Source of the DNA: Stieleria varia
Lineage (GTDB): Bacteria; Planctomycetota; Planctomycetia; Pirellulales; Pirellulaceae
NCBI RefSeq assembly: GCF_038443385.1
Contig: NZ_CP151726.1
Coordinates: forward strand, 3,596,001-3,660,000
Length of the DNA: 64,000 nucleotides
Direction of reading: 5' to 3'
Shown in pieces: positions 45,014-53,071 of this stretch. The notes beneath the pieces are model-generated. The model saw nothing but the letters and a program-made list of their open reading frames with translations, ran no database searches and was not told the DNA's origin. Both the position numbers and the translations under genes were made by a program. The first letter of the stretch is position 1. The number at the start of each line of letters is the position of its first letter.

Positions 45014-45279
45014 GGCGATGTTGAGGTGAGTGGGTGCGGTGTGCGCACGACTGGCTGAAGCTGGAACACCAGCCTGGTCAGACGGTGCTTGTGGGCTTCA
45101 CCTACCCAACAGCTCGCTTGCCAACAAACGAGCCATGGTCACCTATGTCCCCTTCGTCACATTGGTCCCATCGGCGACAACGCCGAACCGCCCTAACAAA
45201 GGCTATCTGAGAGACGCCGATTCAACAGACGTTGCATTCAGCCGGTTGTCGCCGCTACACAAGCGTGGGCATCTGACGT

Positions 45280-46719
45280 TCAGGCGCCCGCTGGGACTGG
45301 CATGTCGGCGATTTGATAGGCTCGCGAGCGGAATAGGAAGTCGATGATGTTGCCTTCGTGTGGCTGCAGCCAGTTCAAACGATTGGTCGGAATCGGGCCG
45401 ATGTTGACTCGGTCGATCTCCACACATCGACCGGCTTGATCGATGAAGGATGCGTCCGATGTCAGGACGGTTCCGACCAAAGTTGGACCGATGCGACGCA
45501 GCATTTCGGCTTGCGGGCATTCGACCACGCTGACGAATGGGAACATGTATTCCTTGGCGGCAACGGCGCGGTCCGGTGAATCGGCGTGCACGACCATCGG
45601 ACGCAAATACGCGCAGTGTTCTCGCTCGATCAATTTCTCGCCGAACTGAGCGGTCATGTCAGTGACTCCCGATTCGGCCAAGTCGGATTCCACCATCGCG
45701 TACGTGCCCGTCGCCATGGCTTTGACGGTGAACGCGGCGAGGGCTGCGTCCGGGTCCGCTGGCGGTTTGACATCGACCGGACCGATTTTCTCCGCGATGG
45801 CTTGCGCGATTTCACGTGTGTGACGACTTGCCCAAATCCCGCTGCAGTTGATGCAGCTACGACCGGAGTTGCTCAACACGCTTTCGACCATCACGTCCAA
45901 GTAGTTTTCCCAGTCATCAACGACGTCGTCCCCGATCAGAATCTTGGAGAAGCCCGGCCCGTGAGCTTGCACCCGCGGGTTGCCGGCGTGCTGGGCGACC
46001 GTCTGTGCGCTGCCGAAGATCATACTGCGTGGCGAACTGGTCATGATCGCGCCGCCTGCGTCGTGACCACCGGGATACAAACCAAACGCCTCCGCGGGTA
46101 CTCCGGCTTGGATGAATGCGGAAACCATTCGATAAGGAGTCCACGGTTCCTGCGACCCGGGTTTGAGCGCCAAGCCGACTTGCAACGGGATCGCTGGCAG
46201 CCACAGGGTGTGGACTCCAGGCGAATTGTTCGGCAGGATCGCACCCAGGATTGGCGTTTGGCATTGGTAGCTGACGATCACATTGCGGCCTTCTTCGCCG
46301 AAGCCTTTACTGAGAATCGACAGGTCCAACCCCCGCGTCAGGCACTGCAGGATTTCGTCCATGTGTGCCAGGACGAAACTGTTTTTCTTGAGATTCGAAC
46401 GGCACATGTGTTCGGGCAGACCGGTACTGGCGGACTGCTGGTGAACAAAGTCCTCTACCGACTGGGTGGAGTCCCCGACGGTCAAATCGGCTGACTCGAA
46501 CAACACTGCCGCTTCTTTGCACATCCCGATCAGGTCATCGGTCGAGTACTTCAACAGCGCTTCGCGAGCCTTGTGCGCTTGTTTCAAGTCCCGCGTGACG
46601 ATTCCACCTCCGACCATGCCAAACTTCGCGATCGGTTCTCCGGTGTCAAAATGAACAACGTCGTTCATTTCCATGGATTCGTACGTCTTGCCCCAACGTA
46701 AAGGATGCAGTGTGATCAT
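45280..46719 (-). CDS. Aldehyde dehydrogenase family protein (acyl-reductase-like)
   Basis: A 479-residue member of the aldehyde dehydrogenase superfamily. The catalytic cysteine is in SGRSCINCSG (Cys289), and GAILPNNSPGVHTLWLPAIPLQVGLALKPGSQEPW is the coenzyme-binding block; the fold ends in NRLNWLQPHEGNIIDFLF. Next to it, 145 bases upstream on the same strand, is an acyl-adenylating enzyme, so the pair could reduce a carboxylic acid to an aldehyde by two proteins, as LuxE/LuxC or carboxylic acid reductases do, rather than oxidise an aldehyde. That inference is from neighbourhood only. An alternative start is at 46674. Confidence 0.8.
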   Translation of the reverse strand: MITLHPLRWGKTYESMEMNDVVHFDTGEPIAKFGMVGGGIVTRDLKQAHKAREALLKYSTDDLIGMCKEAAVLFESADLTVGDSTQSVEDFVHQQSASTGLPEHMCRSNLKKNSFVLAHMDEILQCLTRGLDLSILSKGFGEEGRNVIVSYQCQTPILGAILPNNSPGVHTLWLPAIPLQVGLALKPGSQEPWTPYRMVSAFIQAGVPAEAFGLYPGGHDAGGAIMTSSPRSMIFGSAQTVAQHAGNPRVQAHGPGFSKILIGDDVVDDWENYLDVMVESVLSNSGRSCINCSGIWASRHTREIAQAIAEKIGPVDVKPPADPDAALAAFTVKAMATGTYAMVESDLAESGVTDMTAQFGEKLIEREHCAYLRPMVVHADSPDRAVAAKEYMFPFVSVVECPQAEMLRRIGPTLVGTVLTSDASFIDQAGRCVEIDRVNIGPIPTNRLNWLQPHEGNIIDFLFRSRAYQIADMPVPAGA

Positions 46720-46864
46720 GGTGAAATCGATATTGGATGAAAGAGTGAGAAAGCGAATCAGCCGGATCGCGATCTGAAACGGTGAAGTTCGATGCGGCGA
46801 TCTGGCATGATTCGATGATGGTCGCCAAGCAGACTCTCGGGCGACAGTTACTTATCCGTGTTGG

Positions 46865-47998
46865 CTAGTAAACGCCAACCGTTGTGGCGCTGGCCAATTC
46901 ATGGAAGGGGCGAACTCCACTGACACCATCCCAGGGATAGGTCTCAAAGGGAGCTTCACGTTCTCCCTCGTCGCGTTCCATGAAACCAGGGACAAAGAAC
47001 TCGTCGGTCAGCGTGTAGAGTTTGACGCGTCCCGTTTCGCCGTAGCCCACGACTTGATTGTAGTCCTCGAACTGGACGACTTCCGTGACCGCACGAGGTT
47101 GAGGAGCGTAGTAGCTGATTTTGTAGTTGTCCGCTGCGGTGACCGGCTTGCTGCAAGCGAGTCCCATCAGTGTGTTGCCGTAGGTCGGTGTCATGTAGAT
47201 GCCGCCTTCTTCGACAGGACCGCCGAGCATTTCCTCGACACAGAACCGAGTCCATTGCGGTGTAAACTCGGTGCCACCGGAGAAGATGCCTTTGATGCCG
47301 ATTTCCTGTAAGCTCGTTCCGCGATCCTCGAGTGCTTGGCCAAGTCCCTCCAGCAACTTCGGCGTTGCGAACATGCACTTGATGTCGTGGTCGGCGGTCA
47401 GGACCGTAACGGCTTGATCGATACAGTGCTTCTTGTACTCCTCCAGGTGTTCCATCCAACCTTTCTTGATCAACTTGACCACCCAGCGTGGGTCCAAGTC
47501 GATGCAGAAGCAGATGCCGCCGCGGTGTTGAGCCAAGTGTTCGACCGCAAGACGTAGTCGGCGTGGACCGCTGGGGCCGAGCATCAGCCAGTTGGAGCCT
47601 CGGGGGAAGTGCTCATCGGGCAGCGTGTCGCTGAATAGCTCGTAGTCCTTCCAATGGTCTTCGATCACCATGCGGCTTTTCGGAATGCCGGTGGTGCCAC
47701 CGGTCTCGAAAACATAAACCGGCTTTCCAGCGTGTCCCTTGGGCACCCAGCGATCGATCGGGCCACCTCGCAACCATTCGTCTTCGAAATGGGGAAACTT
47801 CTTCAGGTCATCAAATGATTTGACGTCGGTCAGCGGATCGAAATTCAGCTCGGCTTTCTTTGTGAGCCAGAACGGGCTGCCGGTGTCTTCGCTGAAATGC
47901 CAGTGGACCGTTTTCAAAGTGTGCTCGTTCAGTCGATCGAGCGCTTCGGACGCTCGTGCGGCAACTTCCGCGCTCATTTCGGTCTCAGCAGAACTCAT
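46865..47998 (-). CDS. Acyl-adenylating (phenylacetate-CoA ligase/LuxE-like) enzyme
   Basis: A 377-residue protein of the adenylate-forming superfamily in the phenylacetate-CoA ligase/LuxE-like branch, shorter than typical ligases (about 430). The P-loop-like motif is FETGGTTGIPKSR near residues 97-109, and GIFSGGTEFTPQWTRFC and PTYGNTLMGLA correspond to the aryl and adenylate binding blocks. GYGETGRVKLYTLTDEFFVPGF is the hinge region. The C-terminal lid appears reduced. It activates a carboxylic acid as an acyl-AMP and probably passes it to the neighbouring aldehyde dehydrogenase. Substrate chain or ring type cannot be told. Confidence 0.8.
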   Translation of the reverse strand: MSSAETEMSAEVAARASEALDRLNEHTLKTVHWHFSEDTGSPFWLTKKAELNFDPLTDVKSFDDLKKFPHFEDEWLRGGPIDRWVPKGHAGKPVYVFETGGTTGIPKSRMVIEDHWKDYELFSDTLPDEHFPRGSNWLMLGPSGPRRLRLAVEHLAQHRGGICFCIDLDPRWVVKLIKKGWMEHLEEYKKHCIDQAVTVLTADHDIKCMFATPKLLEGLGQALEDRGTSLQEIGIKGIFSGGTEFTPQWTRFCVEEMLGGPVEEGGIYMTPTYGNTLMGLACSKPVTAADNYKISYYAPQPRAVTEVVQFEDYNQVVGYGETGRVKLYTLTDEFFVPGFMERDEGEREAPFETYPWDGVSGVRPFHELASATTVGVY

Positions 47999-48116
47999 GG
48001 GCCTGATACTTTGGGTGGGTGGTGATGGGGTGGGAATGAGATGACGGAGAGTACTTCGCCAGAAACCAATTTATTCTGATGAGGTGCCAAGCCCCAGAGG
48101 GCAACGCCATGAAAAA

Positions 48117-48143
48117 AAGCCGCGGCCCTCTGGGACGCGGCTT
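48117..48143 (-). terminator. Intrinsic terminator after the glycine-rich protein gene
   Basis: AAGCCGCG and CGCGGCTT pair around an 11-base loop, followed on the minus strand by TTTTTTT (complement of 48112-48118). It lies 37 bases after the stop of the gene at 48181. The loop side also pairs with 48093-48102 (CCCAGAGGGC with GCCCTCTGGG), an alternative fold noted separately. Confidence 0.8.
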
Positions 48144-48180
48144 CGTGCTGATTTTTTTGGGAAAACGCTTTACGTTTGGA

Positions 48181-49290
48181 TTAGGGAACGATCGGGCTGG
48201 GGGGGGATGATGTCACGACGCCATCATCGTCGGCGGTTACCACCGCGATCGCGGCACCGAGTCCCGCCAGGCCAGCCAGGGCACCCAGATCACCACTGCC
48301 GCCGCCACCGCCAGAAAATCCGCCACCGCCGCCTGGAGTGCCTCCGCCGCTCATCGGGCCGTAGGCTCCAAGATCGTCGGTTGCAGCGGCATCGGAGGTG
48401 GCGACTTCTTCACTTTCGGACTCATCGCTCAGGATCGAGGCGGCACCGGGAGGAGCTAACTGTACCGACAAGACCGATGGCACCTCGTCGGCGAGAGCGA
48501 CGAATGCTTTCTGGGACTCGCTGACAATCTGAACACTGCTCAAGGCCAACGGATCGAGCAATTCAAATCCGACGGCACAAAAACCGTGCGGTCCGGCACC
48601 GATGAGCGAGTAAACGCCCGTCTCCAGTTCATCAATGCGGAATTTTCCATCCATTTCGGTAACCGTCCGTCTGACTTCGACGCCGTCTTTGAAAATGAAA
48701 ACATTGGTCATTTCGGCACCTGACCATGCGTCCCGCATCAGGCGACCGCTCAAACCACCTTGCGAAACAGCGACTTGCATGGGTGCGCCGCTGGACGTCA
48801 TGCTTTCGGGCGGCAGGTCGGTGCGGACGTCTTGTGGTTCGCGTGACGGATCGAGGTAACGCAACACTGCCGTCTTGATCGTTGTCCGATCCAGTCGAGC
48901 GGCGGGAATGTCGATCGACAGCGTGCCACCGGCGACGTCTTCTGGCACCACATGCAAGACGCCGCACAAGAACGAACGGTCGCCACGAGAAATCACTGTG
49001 TAAGCCCCCGTTGGCACTTGGATGAAACGGAATCGACCGGTTTCATCGGTTCGTGACTCGGCTTTGTAGACCGTTCCATTGCCGGATCTCAGCAAGACTT
49101 CGGCACCCTGAACGGCTTCTGCATCTCCGGTGCTGACGGGCACCAAAATGCGACCTTCTACAACTCCATCGCCACTGGCACCGACCCATTGTCTGATCTC
49201 GCCATCGGCTGAAGCAGGTGTCGCTACGGCAAAGCCGAGGAGCCCGAATAACGCTGCAAAGATGGCACTCGTCAAGGAAAAGCGTTTCAT
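48181..49290 (-). CDS. Secreted carboxypeptidase-regulatory-like protein with Gly-rich tail
   Basis: A 369-residue exported protein. The signal peptide is about 1-28. Two transthyretin-like (carboxypeptidase regulatory-type) beta-sandwich domains can be seen: GRILVPVSTGDAEAVQGAEVLLRS...GAYTVISRG (about 45-110) and GLSGRLMRDAWSGAEMTNVFIFKDGVEVRRTVTEMDGKFRI (about 175-240). The tail is glycine-rich (GGGTPGGGGGFSGGGGGSG) and ends in a hydrophobic LAGLAGLGAAIAVVTA followed by acidic and proline-rich residues. This pattern is common in exported planctomycete proteins with a surface role; binding partners are unknown. It ends before an intrinsic terminator. Confidence 0.82.
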   Translation of the reverse strand: MKRFSLTSAIFAALFGLLGFAVATPASADGEIRQWVGASGDGVVEGRILVPVSTGDAEAVQGAEVLLRSGNGTVYKAESRTDETGRFRFIQVPTGAYTVISRGDRSFLCGVLHVVPEDVAGGTLSIDIPAARLDRTTIKTAVLRYLDPSREPQDVRTDLPPESMTSSGAPMQVAVSQGGLSGRLMRDAWSGAEMTNVFIFKDGVEVRRTVTEMDGKFRIDELETGVYSLIGAGPHGFCAVGFELLDPLALSSVQIVSESQKAFVALADEVPSVLSVQLAPPGAASILSDESESEEVATSDAAATDDLGAYGPMSGGGTPGGGGGFSGGGGGSGDLGALAGLAGLGAAIAVVTADDDGVVTSSPPSPIVP

Positions 49291-49671
49291 GGCGTTGGCC
49301 TGATGGTTGTCACGGGAGTCTGTTCTTCAAGCGTGACGTGGTGAAATGAAGGATCTGCGCACAAATGGCGCACTCAAGTTGATTCATACTACCGCCAAAT
49401 TAGGTACCGGCAACCAATTTTGGCCGATCAGAAACACATTTTCTCCATCTTCCGGGTTGAAAGATCGCGATCGATCGATTTGGCGGAAAACGTCCTCGGA
49501 TCGTGCGGTTTACTCGATTTGGGCAGTCGATCGTAGGTCATGCTGTGCATGACGAACCACGGCATCCCCATCTTCACACTTGATGGTCCGGATTATTTAT
49601 CAGCCGCAGCGTGATAGAGCGTCCCGGTTGGCATGGTTGTGTTGTCAAACGCTGGGTGTTGCCATTGGCCC

Positions 49672-49760
49672 TGAGCCGCGGGCCGTCAGGCCACGGGTTT
49701 TACGCACTGAAATGGATGCTTGATACGTGCAAGACCCGGCCGCTCACGCGTCGCGGCTCA
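49672..49760. repeat. Decayed REP-like palindrome
   Basis: TGAGCCGCG at 49672-49680 pairs with CGCGGCTCA at 49752-49760, with partly matching inner sequence (GGCCACGGGTTTT and CAAGACCCGG). It is a more degraded copy of the element at 27262-27342. It lies in the 726-bp non-coding gap 49291-50016, in which no gene was recognised. Confidence 0.6.
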
Positions 49761-49866
49761 CGGCGTTTGGTAGCGTCATCCGCGTGGATAGGTTGAGCTG
49801 TTTGGGATTGAATGCCACTTCCCGCGAAATACTGTGATTCCACCACGTTCTGAGCGGGACGCTCTC

Positions 49867-49912
49867 GATAGCGTCCGGTTGCTGAGTATAGGCATGAGAA
49901 CCGAACGCTATC
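49867..49912. repeat. Inverted repeat in the 49.3-50.0 kb gap
   Basis: GATAGCGTCCGGTT (49867-49880) pairs with AACCGAACGCTATC (49899-49912) at 13 of 14 positions around an 18-base loop. It resembles AGCGTCCCGGTT at about 49618 and is probably another mobile palindromic element. The rest of the gap shows nothing else. Confidence 0.6.
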
Positions 49913-50016
49913 GCGTGGCGGCTGGTATGCGCAGAACGTTTTCTGCTCAATCCGCGCAAGCTGTTTTGTGCAAACGTGTTTCAAAGACTGCAGTGAGTCG
50001 CGTGAATAATCCGGCC

Positions 50017-51330
50017 CTACGGTTCGGCTGGACTGCTGGAGCCACCGATCGTGAATCGTAGTTTCGTCGCGCTGTCGTTTTTCATCTCCAGAACCTCGAC
50101 GACTGCACCATCCAATTGGATCACGTCACCTTGCGCCAAGATCTTTTGTCGATACTCCATCAATAGTCCGCTCACGGTGTCGGCTTCCTCCGACTCCAGC
50201 AACGGAATCTTGAGTCGATTGCGAGCGTCTTCGATCGGGGTCGTGCCACTGACGAGGAATGAGCCCGGTTCCTCGGGGACGATGTTCGGCTCTGCATTGT
50301 CGAATTCGTCGTCCACTTCGCCGACGATTTTCTCCAGCACGTTTTCCAAGGTCACCATGCCGGTGATGGTTCCGTATTCGTCGATGACAAACGCCATCAG
50401 TTGGTGCGTCGCCTGAAAATGCCTCAGCACGCGACTGATCGGCATGGTCTCGGGCACTTTCTTGGGCGGCCGCATGATGGAGCGAATATCGAATTGCTCG
50501 TCGTTTGGCGAAACGTGCAACAGGTCTTTGATGTGCACCACACCGAGCACCTTGTCGAGCGATCGATCGCAGACCGGATAGCGAGTGTGCATCGTGCGTC
50601 GTACCAGATCTCGCAGTTTTGAAACCGGTTCGTTGATGTCAAAGAAAGCGACCTCCCCACGTGGCAGCATCACGCGGCGAACGATCATGTCGTCGAATTC
50701 GAACACGTTGTTGATCAGTGAGTGTTCGTTGCGGCTCAGATTGCCGTGGATGTGGGCCTCACGCAACAGGGCTCGGATTTCTTCTTCCGTGTTGACGCTG
50801 TTGTGGTCGGACGACCCTTGGATCCCCACTAGGCGTAGCAGAAACGCTGTGACGACATTCAGGACGATGAGGAACGGGTAGAGGATGATGTAGAAAAACT
50901 TCAGTGGAACGGCACACCACAGCAGCATCTGTTCGGGGCGGCGGATCGCAAAGATTTTTGGGAACTGTTCTCCAGCGACCAAATGCAACCCTGTGATCGC
51001 AGTGAACGCGATCGCAAATCCGACGATGTGAATCGCTCGCGCATCCGTCACTCCGACCCAGCCGAGCAGGGGTTCGACCAGTTTTGCGAACGCCGGTTCG
51101 CCGACCCAGCCCAGTGCTAGTGAAGCCATGGTGATGCCGAGTTGGCAAGCCGAGAGAGATTCATCCAGCCGGACGGCCAGCCATTTTGCTGTGCCGGCGA
51201 AGAGTTTTCCGTCGCGAACCAGTTGCTCGATTCGCGAAATCCTTACTTTGACCAACGAGAATTCGGCTGCGACAAAGAAGCCGTTGAGAACGATCAAGCC
51301 AAATGCCAAGCCCAAAAAAATGAGCGTCAT
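50017..51330 (-). CDS. CNNM/CorC-type membrane protein (DUF21 - CBS pair - CorC/HlyC domain)
   Basis: A 437-residue membrane protein of the family that includes the Mg2+/Co2+ efflux protein CorC and TlyC/HlyC hemolysin-like proteins. The DUF21 membrane domain is about 1-190 with three or four hydrophobic helices (LIFLGLAFGLIVLNGFFVAAEFSLVK first). Two CBS domains span about 205-330 (VMLPRGEVAFFDI and MRPPKKVPETMPISRVLRHF). A CorC/HlyC transporter-associated domain is about 345-430 (GSFLVSGTTPIEDARNRL). Function in divalent cation homeostasis is the usual assignment. It stands alone on the minus strand. Confidence 0.92.
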   Translation of the reverse strand: MTLIFLGLAFGLIVLNGFFVAAEFSLVKVRISRIEQLVRDGKLFAGTAKWLAVRLDESLSACQLGITMASLALGWVGEPAFAKLVEPLLGWVGVTDARAIHIVGFAIAFTAITGLHLVAGEQFPKIFAIRRPEQMLLWCAVPLKFFYIILYPFLIVLNVVTAFLLRLVGIQGSSDHNSVNTEEEIRALLREAHIHGNLSRNEHSLINNVFEFDDMIVRRVMLPRGEVAFFDINEPVSKLRDLVRRTMHTRYPVCDRSLDKVLGVVHIKDLLHVSPNDEQFDIRSIMRPPKKVPETMPISRVLRHFQATHQLMAFVIDEYGTITGMVTLENVLEKIVGEVDDEFDNAEPNIVPEEPGSFLVSGTTPIEDARNRLKIPLLESEEADTVSGLLMEYRQKILAQGDVIQLDGAVVEVLEMKNDSATKLRFTIGGSSSPAEP

Positions 51331-51434
51331 GTACGAATCCGAGCGAGTTGCAAGTGAGAATGTGGGGCTGCCCAGCTAAGCGTGGTTGCTGAAAAGGAAT
51401 TCTAGCAGAAACGACGCTTCACTGGGGCGAGCGT

Positions 51435-52592
51435 TCACTCGGTTGCATCCTCAACGGATGGGCGTGCGGGTGCGAATGGTTTGAACTCCAGTTCGCCGTC
51501 TGCATCGCTATGGGGAGAACCGCCGTCAGGAGGGATCGTGCCGGGACCCGATTGAAGCCAATCGCCCAGCATTTCTTTGCGTTCGGTGGAATCGGGGTCG
51601 CGCACTGCCGGGGTCGATTGCTCATTCGCGCTCGGGGCCGTCGGACTACGACTCGTGGTCGCAGTATCTTTCGGGGGCGATGTCATGCCAACGCTGCCGG
51701 GCGGGATCATGGTGTTCTCGATCATGGCCATCGGTTTGTAACCCGCGTTCTCAGGATTGCGACAGGGTTGATTGCAGCCCGAGCAGCGAGCACAGGGCTT
51801 GTCGGCTTTCCAAAACAGGATCTCGTCCATGCAAGATCGCGACGCGATGAAAACGCGATCGTTCGGTTGCAACTGGTAATTCGATGCGGTGTTGCCAAGC
51901 TGAACAATCTCTCGATAGCAGACCGGCAAAGTGACTCGGCACTCACAGGGATCCGTGGGGCGAGAAAGTAGGATCTGGCAGGGATCAGCACTGCTGGTCA
52001 ATCCGCCCGCAGCGACGATCGCGTCGAGAACGGTTTCATATCCGGCCAAAGGATAGGCACCGGGATTGTTGACTTCCCCGAGCACATAAAAACGATGCAC
52101 GGGTTCGAGTAGTCGAACATTCACCGCGATGGAGTCGCAATTTGCGGGTAGGATGTCTTCTTTGTCAAACTCGTCACCGGCCAACTCGCGACATGCGGCT
52201 CGTTGTACTCGCATTTGCGATGTGATTTGATGTTCGATGAGCGATTCGGCTTGCTCCAGGTCTCGGCCCGCCACCACAACGCGGCCGTAGGGTCCCAGGT
52301 CAATGGTTCCATCAGCCATGACGGTTTGATCGGCGGGCAATCGAAGATCTTGCTCGTAGCTAAGCGGTTCGATCAACACCGCGTCGCCGGGCTGCAAAGT
52401 ATGTGGCGCCAAAACCGTCTTTGCGTTCTCGCGGGCGATACTATGAGGAACCCGTGACGCGTTGAGGACATCCTCTGCTTCTGTTGTCAGCGTTGCACCG
52501 GCGGGATACAGCGACAATCCTAGCGAACTGCATCCGCTAAACAGGACCAAAGTCATCAAACACCCGATCCGTCTCACCCAAGCACCCGTCAT
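51435..52592 (-). CDS. Polysaccharide export lipoprotein (Wza/OPX-like, with SLBB domain)
   Basis: A 385-residue outer-membrane-type lipoprotein. The ATG at 52592 gives a signal peptide with lipobox LFSGC, so the mature protein would be lipid-anchored; the frame is open to 52661. The polysaccharide biosynthesis/export domain follows at about 65-165 (LQPGDAVLIEPLSYEQDLRLPADQTVMADGTIDLGPYGRVVVAG), then an SLBB-like domain at about 170-255 (FYVLGEVNNPGAYPLAG). A Cys-rich block near 260-290 (ADKPCARCSGCNQPCRNP) and a Pro/Ser/Thr-rich tail are unusual for the family. It should take part in capsule or exopolysaccharide secretion. Confidence 0.88.
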   Translation of the reverse strand: MTGAWVRRIGCLMTLVLFSGCSSLGLSLYPAGATLTTEAEDVLNASRVPHSIARENAKTVLAPHTLQPGDAVLIEPLSYEQDLRLPADQTVMADGTIDLGPYGRVVVAGRDLEQAESLIEHQITSQMRVQRAACRELAGDEFDKEDILPANCDSIAVNVRLLEPVHRFYVLGEVNNPGAYPLAGYETVLDAIVAAGGLTSSADPCQILLSRPTDPCECRVTLPVCYREIVQLGNTASNYQLQPNDRVFIASRSCMDEILFWKADKPCARCSGCNQPCRNPENAGYKPMAMIENTMIPPGSVGMTSPPKDTATTSRSPTAPSANEQSTPAVRDPDSTERKEMLGDWLQSGPGTIPPDGGSPHSDADGELEFKPFAPARPSVEDATE

Positions 52593-52778
52593 GATCTCGT
52601 TTCCCTTACTCCGTGGAATCTCTACCCATGGAATAATCGGATCACTAGGCATGACACTCACTGCACAATGTCGACGCCCGTCATGACCGGTACAACCGGA
52701 AGCGATCGGTTTGTTGATACGGTGAGCCGCGACGCGTTAGGCGCGGATGTTTCATCAGCCGGAGTGCGCTAGCCCGGA

Positions 52779-52849
52779 TTTTTCATAACCCGACGCGTCA
52801 GCGAGGGATACTCGGTAAATCCCTCGCTTACGCGTCGGGTTATGAAAAA
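52779..52849. repeat. Long near-perfect hairpin
   Basis: Arms 52779-52808 (TTTTTCATAACCCGACGCGT, then CAGCGAGGGA) and 52820-52849 are complementary at 29 of 30 positions around an 11-base loop. It lies next to a decayed REP-like copy at about 52720-52775. It may be a MITE-like element or a strong terminator, as both ends have a T or A run. Confidence 0.85.
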
Positions 52850-52934
52850 CAATCTGCATTTCTCAACGATTTCACAACTCAATGTCAAGAATCTGCTTGC
52901 GCTAAAATCAATCATCCGCATGAATCATCCGCGC

Positions 52935-53067
52935 CTAGTGCATCGTCCAGTCTTAGAAAGTGGGTTCGGTAGATGAGCCGTTTTGGCGTTAGCCACGGTT
53001 TTCGTGACACAACCGTGGCTAATGCCAAAACGGCTAACCCCAAAATCAAGACCGGATGACGCACTAG
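52935..53067. repeat. MITE-like nested inverted repeat
   Basis: Inner arms 52976-53000 (AGCCGTTTTGGCGTTAGCC, then ACGGTT) and 53011-53035 match at 24 of 25 positions. Outer parts CTAGTGCATC... at 52935 and ...GACGCACTAG to 53067 are also complementary with mismatches, so the whole 133 bp folds on itself and starts and ends with CTAG. No gene is inside. It ends four bases before the stop codon of the AsmA-like gene. Confidence 0.8.
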
Positions 53068-53071
53068 TGCG

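Noticed and set aside
45014..45279. Possible short gene after nusB
   Set aside because: Open frames here have no ribosome-binding site, no domain and run antisense into the aldehyde dehydrogenase gene.
45586..46494. 302-codon plus-strand frame opposite the aldehyde dehydrogenase gene
   Set aside because: Arg/His/Asp-rich shadow with no domain; the opposite strand has all family motifs.
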